Source of the DNA: Pseudomonadales bacterium | GTDB taxonomy: Bacteria > Pseudomonadota > Gammaproteobacteria > Pseudomonadales > Azotimanducaceae | Assembly (NCBI GenBank): GCA_022825925.1 | Contig: JAJDVW010000019.1 | Location: forward strand, 30,282 to 94,281 | Reading direction: 5' to 3' | Length of the DNA: 64,000 nt | Shown: positions 1 to 8,028 of the stretch, in pieces | Layout: every line of letters starts with the position of its first letter | Numbering within the stretch: the first letter of the stretch is position 1 | The notes under the pieces: generated by a model | Told to the model about the DNA's origin: nothing | What the model saw: only the letters and a program-made list of their open reading frames with translations | The model's database searches: none | Translations under genes and position numbers: made by a program

Positions 1-1
1 C

Positions 2-97
2 ATGGGGCCCGAGGCGGCCGCGGAGGCCCTGGTGGAGCTCGAGCTGCTCGGGTTTGTCGCGGCCCACCGCGGCGGGTATATTCGGTCGCCTTCCTGA
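2..97 (+). CDS. dprA: DNA-processing protein DprA, C-terminal end (partial)
   Basis: Only the last 31 residues are inside the window; the true start lies upstream. The tail (LVELELLGFVAAHRGGYIR) has the look of the small winged-helix domain that closes DprA/Smf, the RecA loader for incoming single-stranded DNA in transformation. Support from context: dprA is commonly found beside tsaC and aroE in gammaproteobacteria, and both follow here. The ATG at position 2 is simply an in-frame Met, not the gene start. The call rests on a short fragment plus gene order, so it is moderately confident. Confidence 0.6.
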   Translation: MGPEAAAEALVELELLGFVAAHRGGYIRSPS

Positions 98-129
98 TCC
101 CGAAGGAACGCCAAAGGAGGCAGCCGCCG

Positions 130-630
130 ATGGCCTGGGTAGCCGTGTTGATGGGCTCGGAGTCTGACTGGCCGACGATGCAGGCCTGCACGGAAGTGCT
201 GTCCGGCCTCGACATCGGTTTCGAGGTGCGTGTCACGTCGGCGCACCGGACGCCGGAGCAGACGGCGGCCTACGTGGCCGACGCGGTGGAGCGCGACTGC
301 GCCGCGTTCGTCTGCGCCGCGGGCATGGCGGCCCACCTCGCCGGGGCCGTGGCGGCGCACACCGTGCGGCCGGTCATCGGGGTCCCCATCGCGAGCGGCC
401 CGCTCGCCGGCGCGGACGCGCTGCTCTCGACGGTGCAGATGCCCGGGGGCATCCCCGTCGCCACGTTGGCGGTCGGCAAGGCCGGCGCGCGCAACGCGGG
501 CTATCTCGCGGCGCAGATCCTGGCGGTGGCCGATGCGAACCTGGCCACCGCGCTCGGCGCGGACCGGGAGGCGGGACGCGCGCGGGTCGACGCCCAGAAC
601 GCGTCCGTGCAACGCGACCTCGGTCGGTGA
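130..630 (+). CDS. purE: N5-carboxyaminoimidazole ribonucleotide mutase PurE
   Basis: A 166-residue PurE of normal length, acting in de novo purine synthesis (N5-CAIR to CAIR). Visible family signatures are GSESDW near the N-terminus for phosphate binding, SAHRTPE for the catalytic His loop, AGMAAHLAG, and [19 protein letters not shown] followed by [11 protein letters not shown] strong ribosome site (aaaggagg) lies about 10 bases before the ATG. No purK follows, although purE and purK are often paired. If purK is absent from the genome this would have to be a direct AIR carboxylase; the sequence alone does not decide. The stop overlaps the tsaC start. Confidence 0.95.
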   Translation: MAWVAVLMGSESDWPTMQACTEVLSGLDIGFEVRVTSAHRTPEQTAAYVADAVERDCAAFVCAAGMAAHLAGAVAAHTVRPVIGVPIASGPLAGADALLSTVQMPGGIPVATLAVGKAGARNAGYLAAQILAVADANLATALGADREAGRARVDAQNASVQRDLGR

Positions 631-1235
631 CGGAGCGCGCGCCGGGTCCGACCGACAACGGGAACGTTCCTGAAGCACGGCGGCGGGGCTCGTCGCTTGC
701 CCTGGCGCGCGCGGTGCGTGTTCTTGCGGACGGCGGCGTGGTCGCACACGCCCTCGAGGGCGTCTGGGGCCTCGCCTGCGATCCGTTCGAGGCCGGCGCC
801 GTGGCGCGCGTGCTGCGGATGAAGCGGCGCCCGGTCTCCAAGGGGCTGATCGTCATCGCCGCGTCGCCGGAGCCGTTCTCCGAGGAACTGGGAACGCTGC
901 CCCGGCGCGCCCGCGACGCCGTGCTCGCGAGCTGGCCCGGCGCCGAGACCTGGGTGGTGCCGAACCGGACTTTCCCGGCGTGGATCACCGGTGGGGCGCC
1001 CACGGTCGCGGTCCGCGTCCCCGCGCACGCGCAGGCCCGCACGCTCGCGGCACGCTTCGGCGGGCCGCTCGTCTCGACCTCGGCGAACTTCTCCGGCTGG
1101 CCGCCGGCGCGCAGTGAACTCACCGTGCGCAAGCACTTCGGACGGACCGTGGACTGCGTCCTGCCCGGCGCCACCGCGGGGCGGCGCGGTCCTTCGCGCA
1201 TCCGGGTGGCGGCGAGCGGCGCGGAGCTCAGATGA
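627..1235 (+). CDS. tsaC: threonylcarbamoyl-AMP synthase TsaC (Sua5/YrdC family)
   Basis: A 202-residue YrdC-fold protein that makes threonylcarbamoyl-AMP for the t6A modification of tRNAs reading ANN codons. Motifs include the ligand-binding stretch MKRRPVSKGLIVIA, followed by a PNRTFPAWITGGAPTVAVRVP region and the STSANFSGWPP nucleotide loop. The GTG start at 627 overlaps the purE stop (GTGA), implying translational coupling. Its stop overlaps the aroE ATG in the same way. A second YrdC-fold paralogue of the YciO type lies at 32286-32897; this copy, beside aroE, has the usual tsaC neighbourhood. Confidence 0.9.
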   Translation: MTERAPGPTDNGNVPEARRRGSSLALARAVRVLADGGVVAHALEGVWGLACDPFEAGAVARVLRMKRRPVSKGLIVIAASPEPFSEELGTLPRRARDAVLASWPGAETWVVPNRTFPAWITGGAPTVAVRVPAHAQARTLAARFGGPLVSTSANFSGWPPARSELTVRKHFGRTVDCVLPGATAGRRGPSRIRVAASGAELR

Positions 1236-2035
1236 CGGACCGCTATGCCGTGATCGGCAACCCGGTCGGGCACAGCCTCTCGCCGCGCATACACGCACAC
1301 TTCGCGGCCGCTACGGGCGAGGACCTCGCGTACGGGACGCTGCCGGCGGAGGCCTTCGGCGCGGCGGCGGAACGGTTCTTCGGCGGGGGCGGCCGCGGCC
1401 TGAACGTCACGTTGCCCTTCAAGCTCGACGCGTTCGAGTGGGTCACCGCGCGCGGCACGGTACACGGCGCCGCCCGGGACGCGGGGGCGGTCAACACCGT
1501 CGCGGTCTCCGGGGAGCGCGTGGACGGCTACAACACCGACGGTGTCGGGCTGCTGCGCGACCTCGAACACAATCTCGGCGTCGGCATCGCCGGTCGGCGC
1601 GTGCTGGTGCTGGGGGCCGGCGGGGCCGTCCAGGGCGTGCTCGGTCCGCTCCTCGACGCGGGGCCTGGCCGGCTGACGGTGGCGAACCGGACCGTGTCGA
1701 AGGCCGAGGGGCTGGCGGCGGCGTTCTCGGGAGTGCAGGCCGCGGGGCTCGCGGAGCTCGACGCGGGCTACGACGTCGTCATCAACGGGACATCGGCGGG
1801 GGTCGGCGGCGGGCGGCCGGGGATCCAGGCGGAAGTCGTGGACGGCGCCTTCTGCTACGACATGTTCTACACGCTCGACGGCGAGACGCCGTTCTGCCGC
1901 TGGTGCGTGGCGTCCGGCGCGGCGCGGGCCGCCGACGGGCTCGGCATGCTGATCGAGCAAGCGGCGGAGTCGTTCTTCCTCTGGCGCGGCGTGCATCCGC
2001 CCACCCGCGGGCTCGCCCGGTCCCTGGCGGCGTGA
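1232..2035 (+). CDS. aroE: shikimate dehydrogenase AroE
   Basis: A 267-residue NADPH-dependent enzyme reducing 3-dehydroshikimate to shikimate in the aromatic pathway. The N-terminal substrate domain shows IGNPVGHSLSPRIH and NVTLPFK (catalytic Lys), then GAVNT and GYNTDG, followed by the Rossmann glycine loop VLGAGGAVQGVLGP and the cofactor stretch VANRT. The C-terminal GLGMLIEQAAESFFLW is typical. The ATG overlaps the tsaC stop, and the aroE stop overlaps the GTG of coxB, so the biosynthetic genes run straight into the oxidase locus without an intergenic gap. Confidence 0.95.
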   Translation: MTDRYAVIGNPVGHSLSPRIHAHFAAATGEDLAYGTLPAEAFGAAAERFFGGGGRGLNVTLPFKLDAFEWVTARGTVHGAARDAGAVNTVAVSGERVDGYNTDGVGLLRDLEHNLGVGIAGRRVLVLGAGGAVQGVLGPLLDAGPGRLTVANRTVSKAEGLAAAFSGVQAAGLAELDAGYDVVINGTSAGVGGGRPGIQAEVVDGAFCYDMFYTLDGETPFCRWCVASGAARAADGLGMLIEQAAESFFLWRGVHPPTRGLARSLAA

Positions 2036-2694
2036 CGGCCGGGCCGGCGGCACGCCGGCGACTCCGGCCGGAGGCGGTGTGGACGACGGTGGCGCTCTTG
2101 ATGGCCGTCGCCGTCGCCGTGCCGGCGACGCGGGAACGGCTGGAGCGCGAGACGGCCGGCGGCGCCGACCTCACCATCGAGGTCCGCGCCAGCCAGTGGC
2201 GCTGGGAGTACACGTACCTCGACGCGATGGGCGAACGGCGGTTCGGCTTCGTGAGCGCCGGCGCCACGCCGGACGAAGCGGTCGCCGGTATCGTGCGCAA
2301 GGACGACACCTACCTGCGCGCGGTGGACCGGCCGCTCGTGATCCCGGCGCGGCGCAAGGTGCGCCTGCTCGTCACCTCGGACGACGTCCTGCACGCGTTC
2401 TGGATGCCGGACCTCGGGGTTCGGGCCGATGCGGTGCCCGGCGCGTTCCGCACCGTCTGGGTGATCGCCGACACGCCGGGCACGTACCGGGGCCAGTGCG
2501 CTGCGTTCTGCGGCGAGCGCCATGGCTTCATGCCGGCCGTCGTGGAGGTGCGTTCGGCGGAGGCGTTCGAGGACTGGCAGCGGGACGCCGCGGCGACGCT
2601 CGTGGCGGAAGCGCGGGTCGGCGCGCGGGCGGGAGCGGCGGGTGGTGCGCGGGCGGGAGCGAGGAGCGGGGCGCGGGCGGGAGCGGGCGCGTGA
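2032..2694 (+). CDS. coxB: cytochrome c oxidase subunit II (CuA domain)
   Basis: A 220-residue subunit II carrying the binuclear CuA centre that receives electrons from cytochrome c. CuA ligands are visible: His in VLHAFWMPDLG, and Cys-x3-Cys-x3-His-x2-Met in GQCAAFCGERHGFMP. The Glu normally found between the two Cys, which also binds Mg, is replaced by Ala. Only one N-terminal membrane helix (AVWTTVALLMAVAVAVP) is apparent, where canonical subunit II has two. The C-terminus is a low-complexity Ala/Gly/Arg tail built from 24-base repeats. The GTG start overlaps the aroE stop and the stop overlaps the coxA-like GTG. Confidence 0.85.
   Translation: MTAGPAARRRLRPEAVWTTVALLMAVAVAVPATRERLERETAGGADLTIEVRASQWRWEYTYLDAMGERRFGFVSAGATPDEAVAGIVRKDDTYLRAVDRPLVIPARRKVRLLVTSDDVLHAFWMPDLGVRADAVPGAFRTVWVIADTPGTYRGQCAAFCGERHGFMPAVVEVRSAEAFEDWQRDAAATLVAEARVGARAGAAGGARAGARSGARAGAGA
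2623..2685 (+). repeat. three 15-bp units at 24-bp period in the coxB 3' end
   Basis: The unit gcgcgggcgggagcg occurs at 2623-2637, 2647-2661 and 2671-2685, exactly 24 bases apart. Because 24 is a multiple of three, it encodes an in-frame eight-residue motif (ARAGxxxG) forming the coxB C-terminal tail. The array ends six bases before the start codon of the next gene. It looks like slipped-strand expansion; no function is evident. Confidence 0.85.
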
Positions 2695-4111
2695 GGCGCT
2701 GGTTCGCGGCGGACCACGAAACGGTGGGGACCCTGTACCTCGCCCTTGCGGCCGTGCTCCTCGTGGTGGCCGGCGCCGCCGCGCTGGTCGTGCGGGCGGA
2801 ACTGTTCGCGCCGGGGCTCGCCATCCTCGCGCCCGCGGAGTTCAACCGCGCCGTCACGGCGCACGGGATGTTCGCGGTGTTCGGGGTCGTGGTCCCGGCC
2901 TGCGCCGGCCTCGCCAGCCGCATCGTCCCGGCGATGGCCGGGGCGCGGGACATGGCGTTTCCCCGTGCGAACGCGTTGGCCTTCTGGCTGTTGGCGCCGG
3001 CGCTCGTGCTCCTGGCGGCGGCGCTGTACGGCAGTCCTCCCGAGCATGTCGGCGGGGCCGCCGGCGTGGGCGGGGTCGTCGGCGTGGAACAGTGGCCGAC
3101 CGTTCCCGCGGACGCCGCCGTCATGTTCGCAGGAGGCGTCCTGCTGGTCGCCGTCTCCTGGATGCTCTGCGGCTGGAACGTCGCGACGACCGTGTGGGGC
3201 GCCGCGCTCCGGACACGCCGCTGGCGCGGTTGCCGGTGTTCGCGCGGACGATGGCGCTCTCCGCGGTGACGTGGGTGGTCCTCGGGGCGTCTCTCGCGCT
3301 CTGGGCGCTCACCCTGGTCAACGCGAGCATCGTTGGCGCGGCGCCGGACGCCTTCCGCTACGGGTTCTGGTTCCTCGGCCACCCGGGCAGCTACCTCGTC
3401 GTCCTGCCGGTCATCGGCGTGGTCACCGAAGTGCTGGGCGGAAGTGCGAAACGGCCGCCGTTCGGCCCGGGCGCCATCGTGCAGGCGACCGGCTCGCTCG
3501 CGGCCCTGGCGCTGCTCGCCTGGCTGGGCCGGATGATCCTCGACAAGAGTCTCGCCGGGGAGCTCTTCTTCCTCTACGCGGGCCTGCTTGCCGCGGTGCC
3601 CGCGGCCGTCATTGCGGGCAACTGGGCGGCGACCGTATGGCGGCGGCCCTTCCGCCTCGATGCATCCGTCTCCTTCGCCCTGGCGGCGGCGCTGTTCCTG
3701 GCGCTCGGGGTCGTGGCGGGGGGCCTGCTGCCGCTCGGCGCGCGCTCGGCCGGCAGCGCGATGGAAGCTGCGCACATGCACTACCTGTTCGTCGGGTTCG
3801 GGCTGTTCGGCCTGTGCGCCGGGGTCTACCGGTGGCTGCCCCTGTGGACCGGCCGGGCGTGCGACGAGACGCTCGCGCGGGTACACTTCTGGCTGTCGTT
3901 CGTCGGTCTCAACGCAACGTTCCTGCCGCAGTATCTCGCCGGCGCATCCGGCATGCCGCGGCGCATTCCGGACTATCCCTTGACGCTCGCCGACCTCAAC
4001 GCGGCCGCCACCGTGGGCGGATTCCTCCTGGGTTTCGCCCAGGTCGTGTTCCTGTTCGTGGTCCTGAAGGCGGTCCGGGGCGCGGCGGAAAGCGGCGGAG
4101 CGGGCCGGTGA
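2691..4111 (+). pseudogene. coxA: heme-copper oxidase subunit I-like protein, frameshifted and lacking the CuB His pair
   Basis: Two frames together encode a subunit I of about 473 residues. Residues 1-173 (TAHGMFAVFG with the low-spin heme His58, DMAFPRANALAFWLL) are in one frame. From about 3209 the protein continues in another (TPLARLPVFARTM onward). One extra C in the ctccgg run near 3209 would restore it. In the second half, HPGSY keeps the His and the cross-linking Tyr positions (H231, Y235) but lacks the HPEVY Glu. AAHMHY keeps both axial heme His (H362, H364). Where the family has WAHHM, this protein reads WLGRM, so two of the three CuB His are replaced by Gly-Arg. Subunit III and ctaG are absent nearby. 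It may be a divergent oxidase relative or a decaying gene. Confidence 0.8.
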
Positions 4112-5100
4112 CGGGCGCGCCCAGGGAACTGCGCGTCCTGGCCGGCGTTGGCGTTGCGCTCGCGCTGGTCGTGGTGGTGCTCGGGGCCTACACGCGGCTG
4201 GTCGACGCCGGGCTCGGCTGCCCCGACTGGCCGGGCTGCTACGGGTTCCTCGGCGTTCCCGAGTCCCCGGAAGAAATCGTCGTCGCGGAGGAACGGTTCC
4301 CGGACTCCCCGGTGGAGCCCGACAAGGCGTGGCCGGAGATGGTGCACCGCTACTTCGCGACCGGGCTCGGGCTGCTCTCGCTCGTCCTCGTGGCCCTCGC
4401 CTGGCGCCGCAGGGCGCGGCTGACCATTCCGCTGACGCTCGCGGTGCTCGTGATCGTGCAGGGGGCGTTCGGCGCATGGACCGTGACGCTCAAGCTGTGG
4501 CCGCAGGTGGTGACCGCGCACCTGCTCGGGGGGTTCGCGACCCTCGCGCTCCTGTGGCTCTACACGCTGCGTCTCGGCATGGCAGGGAGGGTGACGGTCC
4601 CGGCGGCGCTGGCGCGGCCGGCGGTGCTGGGCATCGCGCTGGTCGTCCTGCAGGTGACGCTGGGCGGCTGGACGTCCTCGAACTACGCCGCGCTGGCATG
4701 CCCGGACTTCCCGACCTGTCACGGCAGCCTGGTGCCGGAGATGGACTTCGCCACGGGGTTCAACGTCCTGCAGGAGATCGGGCCGAACTACCTGGGCGGG
4801 GCGCTGTCGAGCGAGGCGCGCGTCGCGATCCAGATGACCCACCGCCTCGGCGCTTTCGCGGTGCTGTTCGTCGTCGGCTGGCTGGCCTTAAGGATCCGGG
4901 GGCGGCTCGGCTGGATCGTGGGGGGCGTGCTCGCGGTGCAGTTCGGGCTCGGCATCGCCAACGTCCTGCTCGAACTGCCGCTGACCGTCGCGACGGCGCA
5001 CAACGCGGGCGGCGCGCTGTTGCTGCTCGCGCTGGTGACGGTGTACGCTGCCGCGCGCGGTTACGTGGGCGGAATCGAAACGCCCGGTGACGGGCACTGA
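4108..5100 (+). CDS. ctaA: heme A synthase CtaA (COX15 family)
   Basis: A 330-residue polytopic membrane protein that oxidises heme O to heme A. Two halves each begin with a similar helix pair. Signatures are YTRLVDAGLGCPDWPGCYG, the heme-ligand His in MVHRYFATGLGLL and TAHLLGG, then a second Cys-containing loop ACPDFPTCHGS, and later MTHRLGAF and ATAHNAGGALLLL. The GTG start overlaps the stop of the coxA-like gene. Its presence implies that a heme a-type oxidase is assembled in this organism, even though the adjacent subunit I lacks CuB ligands. Confidence 0.9.
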   Translation: MTGAPRELRVLAGVGVALALVVVVLGAYTRLVDAGLGCPDWPGCYGFLGVPESPEEIVVAEERFPDSPVEPDKAWPEMVHRYFATGLGLLSLVLVALAWRRRARLTIPLTLAVLVIVQGAFGAWTVTLKLWPQVVTAHLLGGFATLALLWLYTLRLGMAGRVTVPAALARPAVLGIALVVLQVTLGGWTSSNYAALACPDFPTCHGSLVPEMDFATGFNVLQEIGPNYLGGALSSEARVAIQMTHRLGAFAVLFVVGWLALRIRGRLGWIVGGVLAVQFGLGIANVLLELPLTVATAHNAGGALLLLALVTVYAAARGYVGGIETPGDGH

Positions 5101-5147
5101 CGCGTGCATCCGGACCCGTCACGGACCGACTCCCGAACGATACGGCC

Positions 5148-6053
5148 ATGAGCGAGACGATCGAACGCGCAGCCGCGCCCTGGCGCGATTACCTCGAGAT
5201 GACCAAGCCCCGGGTCGTCCTGCTGATGCTGCTCTGCGCGGCGGTGGGCATGGCCCTCGCCCCGGGTCCGGCTGCGGCCGGCGCCGTCGTCTGGGGGCTG
5301 GTGGGCATCGCGCTGGTGGCCGGGTCCGCGGCCGCCGTCAACCACATCGCCGACGCGCGGATCGACGCGCGCATGGCGCGCACCCGGAATCGGCCGCTGG
5401 CGCAGGGGCGCCTCGAGACCGGGGCGGGCGTCGCGTTCTCGGCGGTGCTGGGCGTGGCCGGCATGGCGGTGCTGTACTTCCTGGTCAACCCGCTGACGGC
5501 CTGGCTGAACTTCCTCTCCTGGGTCGGGTACGGGTTGGTCTACACGCTCTACCTGAAGCGGGCGACGCCCCAGAACATCGTGATCGGCGGGCTCTTCGGG
5601 GCGGCGCCGCCGCTGTTCGGCTGGACCGCCATTACCAACTCGGTAGGCATCGAGCCGCTCCTGCTCGTGCTCATCATCTTCGTCTGGACGCCGCCGCACT
5701 TCTGGGCCCTGGCGCTCGACCGCAAGGAAGAGTACGCGGACGCGGGCATCCCCATGCTGCCTGTGACCCACGGGGAGGCGTACACGCGGCGGCAGATCCT
5801 GTACTACGCGCTGGGGCTCGCGCTCGTGAGCGTCCTGCCGTTCCTGACCGGCATGAGCGGCCTCGTCTACCTCGTCGGCGCGCTGGCGCTCGGCGCCCGC
5901 TTCCTCTACTGGGCGGTGGTGCTGTGGCGCGGGGGCGACGAACGGGCGCCGATCGCCACGTTCCGCTACTCGATCATGTACCTGATGGTGCTCTTCGTGC
6001 TGCTGCTCGCCGACCACCACCTCGTTCCGGGGGGCGCGCTCGCCGCATGGTAG
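5148..6053 (+). CDS. ctaB: protoheme IX farnesyltransferase CtaB/CyoE
   Basis: A 301-residue UbiA-superfamily membrane prenyltransferase converting protoheme to heme O. Both Asp-rich prenyl-diphosphate motifs are visible: NHIADARIDARMARTRNRPL and, in the second half, YLKRATPQNIVIGG followed by WTPPHFWALALDRKEEYADA. The start MSETIERAAAPWRDYLEMTKPRVV matches the usual N-terminus. It lies 47 bases after ctaA and its TAG overlaps the ATG of the sco gene, completing a heme A biosynthesis and copper insertion cassette. Confidence 0.95.
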   Translation: MSETIERAAAPWRDYLEMTKPRVVLLMLLCAAVGMALAPGPAAAGAVVWGLVGIALVAGSAAAVNHIADARIDARMARTRNRPLAQGRLETGAGVAFSAVLGVAGMAVLYFLVNPLTAWLNFLSWVGYGLVYTLYLKRATPQNIVIGGLFGAAPPLFGWTAITNSVGIEPLLLVLIIFVWTPPHFWALALDRKEEYADAGIPMLPVTHGEAYTRRQILYYALGLALVSVLPFLTGMSGLVYLVGALALGARFLYWAVVLWRGGDERAPIATFRYSIMYLMVLFVLLLADHHLVPGGALAAW

Positions 6054-6676
6054 TCCCGCGCCGGCGGCGCATCCTGGCCTGTGCGGCCGTGCTGGTTGCG
6101 GCCTTGGCGGGTTGCGACCGCGGGGACGCGGTGCCGGCCGAAGCGGTGCCCCAGGCGGAGGACGAGCTGATCGTGCTGCCGGCGCCCCGGGAGATCGCGA
6201 TTCCGCCGCTGCTCGCGCAGGATGGGAGCCCGTTCGGGCACGATACGCTGCGCGGCAGGTGGTCGTTCGTCTTCTTCGGCTACGCGTCCTGTCCCGACAT
6301 CTGCCCGCTCACGATGGCGACGCTGCGGGACGCCGAACAGGAGCTTGCGGACGCGCGGTTCCAGGGGGTGTTCGTGAGCGTCGATCCCGAGCGCGACACC
6401 CGGGAGGCGATACGCGCATACCTGGAGGCGTTCTCGCCCCGTTTCGTCGGCGTGACGGGGGAAGAGGACGAACTCAGGCGGCTCGGGCTGGAACTGGCGG
6501 CGGGCTTCATGCGGACCCCGGCGCCCGACGGCGTACCGGCGGACCGCTATCTCGTGGACCACTCAGGCCACGTCGCGATCGTGGATCCCGAGGCCCGCTT
6601 CACGGCCATCCTCAAGGACCCGCGTCGCAGCGAGCATGTCGTGGAGGCGTTCCGGGCGCTCGCCGGGCCCGCCTGA
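6047..6676 (+). CDS. SCO1/SenC-type copper chaperone, lipoprotein
   Basis: A 209-residue thioredoxin-fold protein of the SCO family, which delivers copper to the CuA site of oxidase subunit II. Copper ligands are Cys-x3-Cys in SCPDICP and the distal His in YLVDHSGH. The N-terminus carries a Tat-less signal with lipobox LAGC, so it should be a periplasm-facing lipoprotein. The ATG overlaps the ctaB stop. It ends the oxidase locus; the next gene, egtB, has its own promoter. Confidence 0.9.
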   Translation: MVVPRRRRILACAAVLVAALAGCDRGDAVPAEAVPQAEDELIVLPAPREIAIPPLLAQDGSPFGHDTLRGRWSFVFFGYASCPDICPLTMATLRDAEQELADARFQGVFVSVDPERDTREAIRAYLEAFSPRFVGVTGEEDELRRLGLELAAGFMRTPAPDGVPADRYLVDHSGHVAIVDPEARFTAILKDPRRSEHVVEAFRALAGPA

Positions 6677-6715
6677 CCCGGCTTCCGGCCCGGCCGGGCA
6701 GGCGGCGCCGGGCTG

Positions 6716-6745
6716 TTGAAAACCGCCGCGCCGCTCCCGTATGCT
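6716..6745 (+). promoter_or_regulatory. sigma-70-like promoter for egtB-egtD
   Basis: TTGAAA at 6716-6721 and TATGCT at 6740-6745 are separated by 18 bases, placing a start site near 6752, about 17 bases before the egtB ATG. It sits in the only gap between sco and egtB. It is one of the better promoter matches in this GC-rich window, judged by eye only. Confidence 0.5.
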
Positions 6746-6768
6746 CGCCGCGCGAAACAGAGGTGGGA

Positions 6769-8028
6769 ATGCAGGAAGCCGCGGAGGTCGCGGACGACCC
6801 GATCGCGCGATACGCGGCCGTTCGTCAGCAGACGGAAATGCTGTGTCGTCCCCTGACGGTGGACGACTATGGCGTGCAGCCGATGGACGACGCCAGTCCG
6901 CCCAAGTGGCACCTCGCGCACACCACCTGGTTCTTCGAGACCTTCCTGCTCAAGCCCTTCCGGGAGCGCTACCGGCCGTTCGCCGAGGGCTTCGAGACGC
7001 TCTTCAATTCCTACTACAACGGCGTCGGCGAGCCGTTCCCGCGGCCGAGGCGCGGAACGCTCTCGCGGCCGACCGTGGAGGAGGTGTACGCCTACCGGGC
7101 GCACGTGGACGAGGCCATGCGGCCGCTGCTCGCGCGCGGCGACGACGAGATCCGCGCCCGCGTCGAACTCGGCCTGCACCACGAGCAGCAACACCAGGAA
7201 CTGATCGTCACGGACCTGAAGTTCACCCTCGGCACGAACCCGCTGCGGCCCGCGTATCGGGACGACCTCGACCGCACGCCGTGCGCGTCTCGGCCGGCGA
7301 CATTCGTCGACTTCCCGGAGGGCTTCGTGGAGGTCGGCGCGGCGGGGTCCGGCTTCTGCTTCGACAACGAGACCCCGCGGCATCGCGTCTGGCTACGGCC
7401 GTTCGCGGTGGGGGACCGCCTCGTCACGAACGGCGAGTACCTGGCTTTCATCGACGACGGCGGTTACGGCGCGCCGGCCCTGTGGCTCTCGGACGGCTGG
7501 GATGCCGTGCGGCGCGACCGTTGGGAGGCGCCGCTCTACTGGTACCGGGAGGACGGCGCCTGGTTCGAGTACCGCCTGTCCGGCCCCGCGCCACTCGATC
7601 TCCACGCGCCGGTCACGCACGTCAGCTTCTACGAGGCGGACGCGTACGCGCGCTGGGCCGGCGCACGCCTGCCGCTGGAAGCGGAATGGGAGTCCGTCGC
7701 CGCCCGCTACGGCGAGGAGGCCGCCGCGGGTCACTTCGTGGACGGCGGACGGCTGCATCCCCGGGCGCCCACGGGCTCCGGCATGGCGCAGCTTTTCGGC
7801 GACGTCTGGGAGTGGACCTCGAGCGCGTACGGCCCCTACCCCGGCTACCGCCCCCTGCCGGGGACGCTCGGCGAGTACAATGGCAAGTTCATGGCCAACC
7901 AGGTCGTGCTGCGCGGCGGGTCCTGCGCGACGCCGCCCGGCCACGTGCGGGCCACCTATCGCAACTTCTTCCATGGTCCCGACCGCTGGCAGTTCAGCGG
8001 CATCCGGCTCGCACGCGATGCCGGGTAG
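6769..8028 (+). CDS. egtB: ergothioneine synthase EgtB (iron-dependent sulfoxide synthase)
   Basis: A 419-residue enzyme joining hercynine to a thiol donor in ergothioneine synthesis. The N-terminal DinB-like helical domain has the iron-binding three-His facial set: His51 in WHLAHTTWFFE and His138/His142 in HHEQQHQEL. The C-terminal half is a formylglycine-generating-enzyme-like (C-type lectin) fold with VTHVSFYEADAYARWAG, RLPLEAEWE, LFGDVWEWTSSAY and VLRGGSCATPP. A ribosome site (gaggtggg) precedes the ATG. The egtD gene overlaps its end. No egtA or egtC is nearby, so the thiol donor is not shown by context. Confidence 0.93.
   Translation: MQEAAEVADDPIARYAAVRQQTEMLCRPLTVDDYGVQPMDDASPPKWHLAHTTWFFETFLLKPFRERYRPFAEGFETLFNSYYNGVGEPFPRPRRGTLSRPTVEEVYAYRAHVDEAMRPLLARGDDEIRARVELGLHHEQQHQELIVTDLKFTLGTNPLRPAYRDDLDRTPCASRPATFVDFPEGFVEVGAAGSGFCFDNETPRHRVWLRPFAVGDRLVTNGEYLAFIDDGGYGAPALWLSDGWDAVRRDRWEAPLYWYREDGAWFEYRLSGPAPLDLHAPVTHVSFYEADAYARWAGARLPLEAEWESVAARYGEEAAAGHFVDGGRLHPRAPTGSGMAQLFGDVWEWTSSAYGPYPGYRPLPGTLGEYNGKFMANQVVLRGGSCATPPGHVRATYRNFFHGPDRWQFSGIRLARDAG

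Noticed and set aside
374..2053. A long minus-strand open frame (559 residues) across purE, tsaC and aroE
   Set aside because: GC-rich sequence produces long antisense frames; its translation is Arg/Pro/Ala/His-rich with no domain, and the plus-strand genes are clear.
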